Positions 1-8,157 of a stretch of 13,687 bases of DNA are shown piece after piece. Origin of the DNA: Acidobacteria bacterium UBA6911. GTDB lineage: Bacteria > Acidobacteriota > UBA6911. A program made the translations under genes and the position numbers. Positions within the stretch are counted from its first letter, which is position 1. Each line of letters starts with the position of its first letter. The notes under the pieces are model-generated. The model saw only the letters and a program-made list of their open reading frames with translations, ran no database searches and was not told the origin of the DNA. The stretch spans positions 1-13,687 of the forward strand of contig DKBB01000266.1 in assembly GCA_002451015.1 (NCBI GenBank), read 5' to 3'.

Positions 1-4
1 TCGT

Positions 5-31
5 AAAACAGAGCTGCTTTGAAGCGCAGCT
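5..31 (-). terminator. Possible intrinsic terminator of the GH3 gene
   Basis: Reading the minus strand, 30 bases past the stop codon, AGCTGC and GCAGCT form a 6-bp stem with an 8-base loop, followed by CTGTTTT. The stem is short and the T-run only four bases, so this is a weak call. Confidence 0.35.
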
Positions 32-60
32 GCTTGCTGCCGCACACAACGTGTTTGTCA

Positions 61-2712
61 TCAAAGCTCCATTTCCAGGGGCTCGCCCTCCACGGTGAAA
101 CTGCCTGTCACTGTCTGCGTCGTCGCCGCGTCGGCGGTGCCTGAAAATCCCGGCTGCTTGCCTCCGACCGACAGTTCAAACTCCCCCGGCTCAATCAGAC
201 GGCGCGTGTCGTCGGTGATGAGCGACATATCGCGGGGATCGATCTTAAACGAAACGGTCTGCGACGCCCCCGCCTCCAGGCTGATCCTTCTGAAACCGAC
301 AAGTTTGCGGATCGGTACCGGAACCGAAGCTTCGCGGTCGGCAATATACACCTGGACCACTTCATCCCCCGCCCTTTTTCCCGTATTGGTCACCGTAACA
401 GACAAGCCAACCGGCTCTCCGGCGTACACGGATTCGGGAACCGTAAGGTTTCTGTATTCGAATGTCGTATAGCTGAGGCCGTGCCCGAACGGGTAGAGGG
501 GATCCCCGGTGAAGTATTTGTAGGTGCGCTCCCTCATGGAATAGTCGTCGAACGGAAGCATTCCGTCCAGCGACCTGTAAAAGGTGACCGGAAGCCGGCC
601 GGCAGGATTGCAGTCGCCGAACAGTACATCGGCAATGGCCGTCCCCGCGGCCTGTCCGGGATACCAGGCTTCCAAAATAGCAGGTATGTTCGCATCAGCC
701 CAGTTTACTGCAACAGCGCTTCCGTTGAGCAGAACAAGGACGGTGGGGGTACCAGTCGCCACGACGGCTTTCATGAGATTCTCCTGAACCTTCGGCAGGT
801 CGATGGATACCCGGTCGCCTCCGGAAAAACCGTCCACCCGGACAGGCATTTCCTCCCCCTCAAGACGCGGGGACAGCCCCAGAAACAGCAGGGCCACATC
901 CGCCTTCCGTGCCGCAACAACCGCCTCCGCAGTATAGTCCCGGCCTTTTTCGGACCATTGCAGCTCGATGTTCATGGTGCCGAACCGGTCGGCGATTTCC
1001 ACCGTAATCGGGTACGGCTTTTCCCCCACCAGGTTGACGAACTGCGGCGCCATTCCAAATCTCCCGCCGTGCGGCTTGCCGTCCAGAAGCAAACGTCCGT
1101 ATCCCCCGGAGGCTCTGAAACTATAATCGCCCGTGAAGGGCACCGTGACAAATCCGGACCAGCGAACTGAAAATTGATTATCCGTCAGCTCGGGATAGGG
1201 CGCATCGTTGCCCCACTCAATCCTGATATTGGGTTGGACTTCCGTCAGAACCGGATCTCCTTCAAAGTTGAGGTTGTCGAAAAAATCGAGTGTAACGCCG
1301 CTCCGAGTCCCGCCGTAAGCATCGGTCGACAGGGCTTCATCGGGTACAGGCTGGTAAAACGGAACCCCTTCCGCTATATCGGAGCCGCGGGCGTAAAGAA
1401 CTTCCGCCGAGGAACCCACTTTTTCCCTGATGCCGGCGAGCGGCGTAACCGGATGGGAAGGCGTGCCGTTGTAGTTGCCCAGGAGCACCTCGACATCGTC
1501 GGCATTGGGACCGATAACGGCAATGGTGCCGACATCTTTGCTGAGGGGAAGCGTCCCGCGTTCATTCTTCAGAAGAACCATAGACTTTCTTGTGGTTTCT
1601 TCGGCAAGCCGGGAATTTTCTGGGGAGTCGTTCACGGAATAGGGAATCTGCGTCCATTTCACCCTTTCCGGCGGATCGAACATTCCCAGCTTCATCCGGG
1701 CGGTAAAAAGCCTTTTCACCGATACATCCAGTTCTTCTTCCGTCAAAAGCCCCTGTTCAATGGCGCCCTTGAGGGACTGGTAAGTGTTGCCGCAATTCAG
1801 GTCGCAGCCCCTTTTTATGCCTAGGGCGGAAGCCTCCTCTGCTGTTTCGACAATCTTATGATTTTGATATATGTCCCGAATCGCGCCGCAATCTGAAACG
1901 ATATAACCTCCGAACTTCCACTTGTCACGCAGCAGGTCCTGAAGGAGAAACGGGTGCGCGCTGGCCGATTCTCCCCGGAAACGGTTGTAGGCGCCCATAA
2001 TCGAATAGACCTTCCCCTCCAGGACGGTGGTTCGGAAATGCGGCAGATAGGTTTCGTAAAGGTCCCTGTCGCTTGCCTGGGCATCAAAAACATGGCGCTC
2101 CGGCTCGGGACCGCTGTGAACGGCAAAATGCTTGGAAGTGGCGATCACCTTGTAGTATTTCGGATCATCGCCCTGCAGTCCCTTAATGAAAGCGACACCC
2201 ATTCTGCCGGTAAGAAAAGGATCCTCACCATAGGTCTCCATACCCCTTCCCCAGCGGGGATCCCGGAAGATATTGATATTGGGCGACCAGAAAGTCAGGC
2301 CCTGGTAGCGCAACCGTTGCTCCTGCCTTACGTATTCATGATGTTTCGCCCGTGCTTCGTCTGATATAGCGGTTGCGACCTTGTACAGGTGATCTTCGTC
2401 CCACATGGCGGCTAGGCCGATGGCCTGAGGAAACACCGTTGCCACGCCCGCGCGGGCGACTCCGTGCAACGCTTCATTCCACCATTCATACGCCGGGATG
2501 CCCAACCGTTCTATTGCCGGCGCATTATTGAGTGTCTGTGCTATTTTTTCTTCGAGTGTCATGCGTCCGACAAGATCGTCCGCCCGTTCCTTAACAGACA
2601 GATCAGGATTCATATATGGCGGCCCCTGAAATTTGGCACCGCAACCGTAAAGGACTATAAAGATTAAAACTGCGGGCGGCATTACGAAACGGAATAAACG
2701 GCTGTGTGTCAT
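61..2712 (-). CDS. Exported lipoprotein glycoside hydrolase family 3 (beta-xylosidase/beta-glucosidase type) with PA14 insertion
   Basis: Hydrolyses terminal beta-linked sugars from oligosaccharides; probably anchored to a membrane on the periplasmic or outer face. I chose the ATG at 2712 (883 residues): it has a GGGAG Shine-Dalgarno 7 bases upstream and gives a lipoprotein signal with lipobox LYGC (Cys24). The reading frame extends 36 codons further upstream, but that would bury the signal. In this numbering the N-terminal barrel carries SPNINIFRDPRWGRGMETYG (about 143-162), KHF (194-196) and the nucleophile motif VSDCGAI (Asp274). A PA14 carbohydrate-binding domain (about 474-594) interrupts the second catalytic domain. 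EGEEM (about 618-622) may hold the acid/base. A fibronectin-III-like domain ends the protein (about 765-865). Sequence style (HSGPEPERH, MGAYN) resembles bacterial xylosidase-like GH3 enzymes; exact substrate is not readable. Divergent from the rnf operon, with no functional link evident. Confidence 0.93.
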   Translation of the reverse strand: MTHSRLFRFVMPPAVLIFIVLYGCGAKFQGPPYMNPDLSVKERADDLVGRMTLEEKIAQTLNNAPAIERLGIPAYEWWNEALHGVARAGVATVFPQAIGLAAMWDEDHLYKVATAISDEARAKHHEYVRQEQRLRYQGLTFWSPNINIFRDPRWGRGMETYGEDPFLTGRMGVAFIKGLQGDDPKYYKVIATSKHFAVHSGPEPERHVFDAQASDRDLYETYLPHFRTTVLEGKVYSIMGAYNRFRGESASAHPFLLQDLLRDKWKFGGYIVSDCGAIRDIYQNHKIVETAEEASALGIKRGCDLNCGNTYQSLKGAIEQGLLTEEELDVSVKRLFTARMKLGMFDPPERVKWTQIPYSVNDSPENSRLAEETTRKSMVLLKNERGTLPLSKDVGTIAVIGPNADDVEVLLGNYNGTPSHPVTPLAGIREKVGSSAEVLYARGSDIAEGVPFYQPVPDEALSTDAYGGTRSGVTLDFFDNLNFEGDPVLTEVQPNIRIEWGNDAPYPELTDNQFSVRWSGFVTVPFTGDYSFRASGGYGRLLLDGKPHGGRFGMAPQFVNLVGEKPYPITVEIADRFGTMNIELQWSEKGRDYTAEAVVAARKADVALLFLGLSPRLEGEEMPVRVDGFSGGDRVSIDLPKVQENLMKAVVATGTPTVLVLLNGSAVAVNWADANIPAILEAWYPGQAAGTAIADVLFGDCNPAGRLPVTFYRSLDGMLPFDDYSMRERTYKYFTGDPLYPFGHGLSYTTFEYRNLTVPESVYAGEPVGLSVTVTNTGKRAGDEVVQVYIADREASVPVPIRKLVGFRRISLEAGASQTVSFKIDPRDMSLITDDTRRLIEPGEFELSVGGKQPGFSGTADAATTQTVTGSFTVEGEPLEMEL

Positions 2713-2764
2713 GTTTGTTCTCCCGGGATTTGGATGAACCTGAATTCTCGCCTTGTATCCGCGG

Positions 2765-2791
2765 TGGCGCATTCGCTTTTTAATTGCGCCA
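2765..2791. repeat. Perfect 7-bp inverted repeat in the GH3 leader
   Basis: TGGCGCA (2765-2771) and TGCGCCA (2785-2791) are perfect inverted arms separated by 13 bases, lying 53-79 bases upstream of the GH3 start codon and downstream of its predicted promoter. It could be an operator or an RNA hairpin in the 5' leader. No T-run follows on the transcribed strand, so it is not an obvious attenuator. Confidence 0.4.
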
Positions 2792-2838
2792 TTGCGGAGG
2801 GAAAATCTGCGATAATGCATGTAAAAATGAGAAGCGGA

Positions 2839-2868
2839 ATTTTACAACAGAACCATGGAATCTGGCAA
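2839..2868 (-). promoter_or_regulatory. Predicted sigma70-type promoter of the GH3 gene
   Basis: On the minus strand TTGCCA (2868-2863; 5 of 6 to the -35 consensus) and TAAAAT (2844-2839; 5 of 6 to the -10 consensus) are 18 bases apart. The implied transcript start, near 2832, leaves a leader of about 120 bases before the ATG at 2712. By eye only. Confidence 0.45.
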
Positions 2869-3012
2869 TCAAGACGGATACTTGTTAAAAATGCTCTTCC
2901 AGGAAAGTACCTCAATCCGTTGGAAATATTTGTTTATATATAAGCGATGCTTAATTTATTATATTCTTTCATTAGCTATGATAATATACAAGGGCATGGT
3001 TGCGAGTTGAGA
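2869..3012 (+). promoter_or_regulatory. AT-rich upstream region of the rnf operon; promoter not resolved
   Basis: This stretch precedes rnfC and must contain the operon promoter unless it lies inside the GH3 leader. The segment 2921-2990 is strongly AT-rich. The best -10-like box is TATGATAAT (2977-2985), but no good -35 stands 16-18 bases upstream. No sigma54-type GG-N10-GC spacing was found. Confidence 0.25.
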
Positions 3013-4335
3013 ATGGCTAAAAAGACTTTCGCCAGCGGGGGCGTCCATCCCGCGGAATTCAAGGAACTGACCGAACACCTGGCACTCGAAGTCATGCCGA
3101 TTCCCGACCGCATAACCGTCCCTCTTTCGCAGTGCCTGGGCAAACCCGCAAAAATACTGGCAAGAAAAGGCACTAACGTCAAAACGGGCACCCTGATAGC
3201 CGAAGCCGACGGGTATATTTCGACTCCGGTTCACAGCCCCGTCACCGGAAGTATAACCGGAATCGGTCGGGAACATTCCGGCGACGGCTCCCTGCAGGAT
3301 GTTGTCCTTATCGATCCCTCCGCCCAACAGGAAAAAGATTTCCTTCAGCCAATCGATCCCTTTAAAGCCTCTATCGAAGAGCTTTTAGAGCGTATAAAAC
3401 TGGCAGGCGTTGTGGGACAGGGTGGCGCCGCCTTTCCGACTTATGTAAAGCTCTCACCTCCGAAAGAAAAGACAATCGACAGCCTTATTATTAACGCCTG
3501 TGAATGCGAACCCTATCTGACACGAGACTACCGCCTGATGATGGACCGCACATCCTGCCTGATCAGCGGCATTCGAATAATTATGAAAATCCTGAGACTC
3601 CGGAAGTGTTGCATCGGGATTGAGGACAACAAACCCGAAGCCATCCGGAAGCTACGGGAAAAAACAAAGGACGACGCAGACATTGAAATTACCACCTTAA
3701 GAACAAAGTATCCGCAAGGCGGAGAAAAGATTCTTATCAAAGCGGTCCTGAACCGTGAAGTCCCCCGGGGCAAACTTCCAATGGACGTTGGAGCCGTGGT
3801 GCTGAACACAGGCACCGCTATTGCCGTCCATGACGCAGTCATCAAGGGAGAGCCGGCCATCACGGCTGTCCTGACGGTCTCCGGCAGGGGAATCAGAATT
3901 CCTAGAAATCTTATCGTCCCGGTCGGAACGCCGGTGAAAGATGTGATCGATTTCTGTGGCGGCATCCATAAAACCGCCGCAAGAATAATTGTCGGCGGGC
4001 CCATGATGGGCACATCCCAGCATTCGATCAAAGTTCCAATTGTCAAGGCGACTTCCGGTATTCTCGTTTTGACGAAAGAGGAAATCGCGGGAGGGAAGGA
4101 AACCGCCTGTTTGAAATGCGGGCGATGTGTTGACGTCTGCGCCCTGAACCTGCTTCCCACACGCCTGGCCAGATTGAGCCGGCTGGGTCGATTCGAAGAC
4201 GCCGAGATACTGCACATCACAGCCTGCATGGAATGCGGCACCTGCGCTTATGAATGCCCGGCCCGGATCCCCCTGGTCCAATGGATGCGTCTTGGCAAAA
4301 AGGCTGTCCTGCGCATGCAGCGAAACCGTCATTGA
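3013..4335 (+). CDS. rnfC: Rnf complex subunit RnfC (NADH/FMN- and 2x[4Fe-4S]-binding)
   Basis: Peripheral Rnf subunit that exchanges electrons with NAD(H), part of the membrane-bound Na+/H+-pumping ferredoxin:NAD+ oxidoreductase. 440 residues from the ATG at 3013, the usual size for the short RnfC form. An in-frame ATG at 2947 would add 22 residues with no family similarity that I recognise, so I prefer 3013, which sits behind a weak GAG-containing ribosome site. Visible: the N-terminal RnfC barrel-sandwich segment; the glycine-rich nucleotide/FMN loop GQGGAAFPT (135-143); NACECEPY (161-168); and two four-cysteine cluster motifs, C366-C369-C372-C376 and C405-C408-C411-C415. First gene of the rnf operon; 17 bases separate it from rnfD. 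No long Cys-poor repeat tail as in enterobacterial RsxC. Confidence 0.96.
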   Translation: MAKKTFASGGVHPAEFKELTEHLALEVMPIPDRITVPLSQCLGKPAKILARKGTNVKTGTLIAEADGYISTPVHSPVTGSITGIGREHSGDGSLQDVVLIDPSAQQEKDFLQPIDPFKASIEELLERIKLAGVVGQGGAAFPTYVKLSPPKEKTIDSLIINACECEPYLTRDYRLMMDRTSCLISGIRIIMKILRLRKCCIGIEDNKPEAIRKLREKTKDDADIEITTLRTKYPQGGEKILIKAVLNREVPRGKLPMDVGAVVLNTGTAIAVHDAVIKGEPAITAVLTVSGRGIRIPRNLIVPVGTPVKDVIDFCGGIHKTAARIIVGGPMMGTSQHSIKVPIVKATSGILVLTKEEIAGGKETACLKCGRCVDVCALNLLPTRLARLSRLGRFEDAEILHITACMECGTCAYECPARIPLVQWMRLGKKAVLRMQRNRH

Positions 4336-4352
4336 TTAAAAGACCAAAACCT

Positions 4353-5324
4353 ATGTCCGACGAAATAACCGAAACGCCCCAAACAAAAAACAGGTTGGAG
4401 TTGACCACTTCCCCCCACCTTCATAACAATTGGTCTACTCAAAAGGCAATGTGGATGGTAAGCGCCGCCCTGCTACCCACGACCGCCGCAGCCCTGATTT
4501 TTTTCGGATGGACTCAAATCGACATTCTGCTGACGGGCATCCTATGCGCCGTCGGGACCGAAGCCCTCATCCAGAAACTGCGGAAACAGCCCGTCACCGT
4601 CGGAGATGGCAGTGCCGTATTAACCGGGTGGCTGCTCGCCCTGACCCTGCCGCCTGATTTCAGCCCGGTCTCCACCGGAATCGGCGTAGTGGTAGCCGTC
4701 GCAATAGGAAAACATATCTTCGGCGGATTGGGATATAACATCTTCAATCCGGCCCTTGTAGGCCGCGCCTTTCTTCAGGCCGCCTTCCCGGTCGAAATGA
4801 CAACGTGGAAAAATCCGAATCTCGTGGATACGGTCACATCTGCCACGCCCCTGGGCGCGTTGAAATTCGATGCCGTCACATCCCCCCTCGCCCCAATGTT
4901 CTTCGGGAACACCGGGGGATCACTGGGAGAAACTTCAGCGCTTGCCCTGCTTGCGGGCGGCATTTTCCTGATGGCTGTCAGGATCGTGAACTGGCGCATT
5001 CCGGCGGCCATGACGATCGGGATCCTGTTTTTCGGATCTCTCGTCTGGCGGGTAAATGTACAGGATTACCCCTCTCCCCTGTATCATCTGCTGGGCGGCG
5101 GTTTTCTTCTGGGCGCCCTTTTTATGGCCACCGACTGGGTGTCTTCACCGGTCACAAGACGGGGCATGTGGATTTTCGGATTCGGGATCTCGCTGATTGT
5201 GGTAGTCATTCGTGTATTCGGCGGGCTTCCGGAGGGCATGATGTACGCCATTCTTATCATGAACGCGTTCGTCCCGATGATAGACCGCTATACCCGTCCT
5301 GCAGTGTTTGGAGCCGCCCCATGA
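4353..5324 (+). CDS. rnfD: Rnf complex subunit RnfD (membrane flavoprotein)
   Basis: Integral membrane subunit of Rnf, homologous to NqrB, carrying a covalently bound FMN and thought to be part of the ion path. 323 residues from the ATG at 4353. Upstream codons in the same frame overlap rnfC and read as non-family sequence, so they are excluded. Typical family features: SPHLHNNWSTQ near the N terminus (20-30), FNPALVGRAF (131-140), a string of hydrophobic helices, and DWVSSPVTRRG (261-271). The predicted flavin-attachment threonine is Thr165 in the motif TSAT (162-165), within DTVTSATPL; the usual form is S/T-G-A-T, so the glycine is serine here. No convincing Shine-Dalgarno is seen; translation may be coupled to rnfC. 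Its stop overlaps the rnfG start (ATGA). Confidence 0.96.
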   Translation: MSDEITETPQTKNRLELTTSPHLHNNWSTQKAMWMVSAALLPTTAAALIFFGWTQIDILLTGILCAVGTEALIQKLRKQPVTVGDGSAVLTGWLLALTLPPDFSPVSTGIGVVVAVAIGKHIFGGLGYNIFNPALVGRAFLQAAFPVEMTTWKNPNLVDTVTSATPLGALKFDAVTSPLAPMFFGNTGGSLGETSALALLAGGIFLMAVRIVNWRIPAAMTIGILFFGSLVWRVNVQDYPSPLYHLLGGGFLLGALFMATDWVSSPVTRRGMWIFGFGISLIVVVIRVFGGLPEGMMYAILIMNAFVPMIDRYTRPAVFGAAP

Positions 5325-5881
5325 ATATCGTTCTACGCATGCTGTCAACTCTGACCGTCATCGGAATCGTGTCCGGCGGCCTGCTGTCCCGCGTAAACGA
5401 CTGGACAGGCCCGCAAATTGAAAAGCACATGCAGGAGGCCGTCCGCCGGGCAATTGCAACGGTCCACCCCTCGGGGACCCGGTCCGAAAAAATACCCACG
5501 GACTCTATGGAGCTGTACCGGGTTTTCGACCGTGAAGACCGTCCGGTCGGATTCGCCATGTCTGTTACCGGCAACGGTTTCTCCGATAAAATCACCATAA
5601 TGGTGGGCGTATCCGAAGACCTGGCATCCATTTCAGGCATCGAAATTCTAAAGCAGACCGATACACCCGGCCTGGGAGCCAAAATTGTGGAACCGGATTT
5701 CAAGGAAAAATTCAAAAATCTCCGGACAGAGCCGCAGGTTGTCTGCACGAAGAGGGACGATCCCGCCCCAAATGAGATCCAGGCCATAACCGCCGCCACC
5801 ATAACCTCAAAAGCTGTCGTGGATATTGTGAACATCCATTTGGATATCCTTAAGAAAGTAAAAGACGAGACGGGCCTATGA
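5321..5881 (+). CDS. rnfG: Rnf complex subunit RnfG (covalent FMN-binding)
   Basis: Membrane-anchored Rnf subunit with a periplasmic FMN domain; FMN is attached to a threonine by ApbE. 186 residues; the ATG at 5321 overlaps the rnfD stop, implying coupled translation. One N-terminal membrane anchor (about 5-24), then the FMN-binding domain with QTDTPGLGAKI (112-122) and the attachment site QAITAATITSKAV (154-166). The predicted flavinylated residue is Thr160. The family motif is D-x-x-S/T-G-A-T; here the aspartate is Gln154 and the glycine is Ala158, a noticeable departure discussed in the findings. The frame is open for about 170 codons upstream of 5321, but that stretch is a shadow of rnfD. 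The stop overlaps the rnfE start. Confidence 0.95.
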   Translation: MNIVLRMLSTLTVIGIVSGGLLSRVNDWTGPQIEKHMQEAVRRAIATVHPSGTRSEKIPTDSMELYRVFDREDRPVGFAMSVTGNGFSDKITIMVGVSEDLASISGIEILKQTDTPGLGAKIVEPDFKEKFKNLRTEPQVVCTKRDDPAPNEIQAITAATITSKAVVDIVNIHLDILKKVKDETGL

Positions 5882-6540
5882 AGAAAAAACCCTCACTCAA
5901 ACAGGATTTCCTGAAAGGATTCTGGGCGCAGAATCCCGTATTCGTACAAGTGCTGGGCATGTGTCCGACATTGGCGGTAACGGTTTCAGCCGTCAACGGA
6001 ATCGCCATGGCTTTGGCAACGACCTTCGTGCTGGCCTGCGCCAGCCTGATGATCTCGCTGATCCGGAAGTTCATCCCCAACCAGGTGCGTATCGCTTCGT
6101 TTATTGTCATTATCGCAACTTTTGTAACCATCGTAGACCTTGTGATGCAGGCGCGATTTCCCGAACTCAGCAAAGCGCTCGGCCCTTTCATCCCGCTGAT
6201 TGTCGTAAATTGCCTCGTGCTGGGAAGGCAGGAAGCCTTCGCGTCCAAAAACACTCCGCTGCGATCCGTACTGGATGCCCTGGGCATGGGCATTGGATTT
6301 CTTCTTGCATTGTTCGTGCTGGGAAGCATCCGGGAAATACTTGCGGAACGCACGCTGCTGGGATACCAGGTACTACCCGGAGCTTTTACGCCCTGGCTGG
6401 TCATGATACTTCCAGCAGGAGCATTTCTTACGTTGGGATTGCTGATGGGAACGGCCAACTGGAACACCCTGCGCCAAAAACGCAATGCGGAACAGACGGC
6501 GTTGGATCGCTATCGGAAAAAGACCGCCTCATCCGCTTAA
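5878..6540 (+). CDS. rnfE: Rnf complex subunit RnfE (membrane [2Fe-2S] subunit)
   Basis: Polytopic subunit that pairs with RnfA as an inverted pseudo-symmetric dimer; together they hold an intramembrane [2Fe-2S] cluster that passes electrons across the bilayer. 220 residues, ATG overlapping the rnfG stop. The cluster-type motifs are present: LGMCPTLAVT (Cys29) and VVNCLVLGRQEAF (Cys112). Several hydrophobic helices follow the family pattern, and the N terminus KQDFLKGFWAQNPVFVQ is typical of RnfE/RsxE. The C-terminal charged tail (about 199-220) is ordinary. Confidence 0.96.
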   Translation: MKKKPSLKQDFLKGFWAQNPVFVQVLGMCPTLAVTVSAVNGIAMALATTFVLACASLMISLIRKFIPNQVRIASFIVIIATFVTIVDLVMQARFPELSKALGPFIPLIVVNCLVLGRQEAFASKNTPLRSVLDALGMGIGFLLALFVLGSIREILAERTLLGYQVLPGAFTPWLVMILPAGAFLTLGLLMGTANWNTLRQKRNAEQTALDRYRKKTASSA

Positions 6541-6563
6541 ATTAAGGAAACAAGGACCGGAAC

Positions 6564-7136
6564 ATGGACCTATTACTGATATTCATATCCGCCGCAGTCG
6601 TCAACAACTTCGTCCTGGCGTATTTCCTGGGAATCTGTCCCTTTATAGGGGTTTCCAATAAATTGTCGTCGGCATTCTCCATGGGTATGGCCACCACTTT
6701 CGTCATGACTGTCGCATCGATAGTCACCTGGATAATCTATTACCTTATCCTCGAACCTTTCCACCTGGAATTTTTACAAACGGTATCCTTCATCCTGGTG
6801 ATCGCCAGCCTCGTGCAATTTGTGGAGATGTTTATAAAGAAGATCAGTCAACCTCTCTACCGGGCCCTGGGCATCTTTCTTCCTTTAATTACGACAAACT
6901 GCGCCATCATGGGATTGGCCCTTTTCAGTATTATCCGGGAATATGATTTTTATCAAGGAATCGTCTTCGCCATCGGCGCTGGTTTCGGCTTCACGCTGGC
7001 TATTTGCCTGATGGCGGGCATTCGAGAAGAACTCGATCTTGCAGAGGTCCCGGGGCCTTTCCGGGGCGCTCCCATTACGCTCATTGTCGCAGGTATCATG
7101 GCTCTGGCGTTTTCCGGTTTTGCCGGAATGATTTGA
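6564..7136 (+). CDS. rnfA: Rnf complex subunit RnfA (membrane [2Fe-2S] subunit)
   Basis: Partner of RnfE in the membrane core of Rnf. 190 residues, with six predicted hydrophobic segments as usual. The signature segments are NNFVLAYFLGICPFIGVSNK (14-33, with Cys25) and TTNCAIMG (110-117, with Cys113); these two cysteines match the ligands of the shared intramembrane [2Fe-2S] cluster. The C terminus REELDLAEVPGPFRGAPI is family-typical. An AAGGA ribosome site lies in the 23-base gap after rnfE. Confidence 0.97.
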   Translation: MDLLLIFISAAVVNNFVLAYFLGICPFIGVSNKLSSAFSMGMATTFVMTVASIVTWIIYYLILEPFHLEFLQTVSFILVIASLVQFVEMFIKKISQPLYRALGIFLPLITTNCAIMGLALFSIIREYDFYQGIVFAIGAGFGFTLAICLMAGIREELDLAEVPGPFRGAPITLIVAGIMALAFSGFAGMI

Positions 7137-7158
7137 TCCGGACGGAGACGGATCCGGA

Positions 7159-8157
7159 ATGAATATGAAATCGAAAATTATGCTAATTATTCTGGCAGCG
7201 GTCATCGCGCTACTGGTCGCGAGCTGGATGCGCCGCATCCGGGAACCTGAGCCCTTGAAAAGAACCCAGGTGGCGCTGGGCACGTTCGTGGAAATCGAGG
7301 TACGAGGTATGCAACCCCTGGAGGCTGACCGTGCCATTAACGCCGCATTCCAGGAAGTCCGGAGGATCCATGGAAAGTATTCCCCTTTTAATGAATCGGG
7401 ACCTCTTTGGCGAATCAATCACGGGGAGGCTGAGACCGTATCTGTCGATGATGAATTCTACGACCTGCTTCTTGCCTGCGACACTATTCACAAAAAGACC
7501 CGTGGAGCGTTCGATCCCGCCATGGAAGCGCTTTTCAGAATATGGAGAGTCTGGGGCGAAAACCCGGTCCTCCCCTCTGTCGAACAAGTGGAGGCAGCGC
7601 GGGCAAAAAGCGGATGGCACAGAATCCAACTGGGCGACAGCGGGAATTTCACCCGCCTGCCGGGAGTGGAAATCAGTTTGGGAGCCGTCGCCAAGGGGTA
7701 TGCGGTCGATCGCATGACGCAAATTCTTATGGAGCATGGCGTAAACCAAGCGCTTTTAAACGCTGGAGGAGAAATCCGTACACTGGGTGAAGGATGGGTT
7801 GTGGGGATCCAGCACCCGAGTATCCGCGAAGAAATGGTCCGAAACATAAACCTGTCCGGAAAAGCTGTCGCGACATCCGGCGATTACGAGCAGTATCATG
7901 AGGAACAAGGGAAACGGTATCACCACATTCTCGACCCGGTCACCGGTTACCCCGCCACTGAATGTCGTAGTGTGACTGTCATTGCCGAAACGTGCATCGA
8001 GGCGGACGCTTACGCGACGGGAGTATTCGTTTTGGGACCGGAGCGAGGCGTGGATCTTGTGAACAGTCTTACAGGGGTTGAAGCCATGGTGATAGACAGG
8101 TCCGGTACGATATTCTATTCAAAAGGTTTTGAAGATTATACAAGGAGGAAACCTTGA
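7159..8157 (+). CDS. apbE: FAD:protein FMN transferase ApbE
   Basis: Transfers FMN from FAD onto a threonine of target flavoproteins, here almost certainly RnfD and RnfG. 332 residues. The N terminus (about 7-22) is one hydrophobic segment without a lipobox cysteine, so the enzyme is probably held by an uncleaved membrane anchor with its domain in the periplasm, unlike the lipoprotein form common in many bacteria. Family motifs in order: LGTFVEIEV (40-48), TRGAFDPAME (114-123), SLGAVAKGYAVDRM (173-186), LLNAGGEIRTLG (199-210), HHILDPVTGYP (255-265) and EADAYAT (281-287). Asp283 and Thr287 fit the Mg2+/FAD site. A second ATG at 7165 is possible. Lies between rnfA and rnfB; its stop overlaps the rnfB start. 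Confidence 0.95.
   Translation: MNMKSKIMLIILAAVIALLVASWMRRIREPEPLKRTQVALGTFVEIEVRGMQPLEADRAINAAFQEVRRIHGKYSPFNESGPLWRINHGEAETVSVDDEFYDLLLACDTIHKKTRGAFDPAMEALFRIWRVWGENPVLPSVEQVEAARAKSGWHRIQLGDSGNFTRLPGVEISLGAVAKGYAVDRMTQILMEHGVNQALLNAGGEIRTLGEGWVVGIQHPSIREEMVRNINLSGKAVATSGDYEQYHEEQGKRYHHILDPVTGYPATECRSVTVIAETCIEADAYATGVFVLGPERGVDLVNSLTGVEAMVIDRSGTIFYSKGFEDYTRRKP
8142..8148 (+). promoter_or_regulatory. Strong Shine-Dalgarno that sets the TTG start of rnfB
   Basis: AAGGAGG stands five bases before the TTG at 8154 and lies inside the end of apbE. It is the strongest ribosome site in the operon and supports the non-ATG start, which overlaps the apbE stop (TTGA). Confidence 0.8.

Noticed and set aside
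1174..1824. Plus-strand open frame opposite the GH3 gene
   Set aside because: It is a shadow of the GH3 and PA14 coding sequence, with no start signal or family resemblance.
2713..2820. 36-codon N-terminal extension of the GH3 protein
   Set aside because: It is basic and non-hydrophobic, would place the lipoprotein signal internally, and the ATG at 2712 has a proper ribosome site.
2990..3005. Sigma54 (-24/-12) promoter before rnfC (GGGCATGGTTGC)
   Set aside because: Spacing between the GG and GC elements is 8 bases where 10 are needed, and it would start transcription inside rnfC.
3528..4241. Long minus-strand open frame of 237 codons inside rnfC
   Set aside because: It is antisense to a clear RnfC with all cofactor motifs; the translated product resembles no family and has no ribosome site.
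4805..5320. Open frame continuing upstream of rnfG
   Set aside because: It overlaps rnfD out of frame, reads as low-quality sequence rich in Arg/Gly/His, and the rnfG start at 5321 is set by the ATGA overlap.
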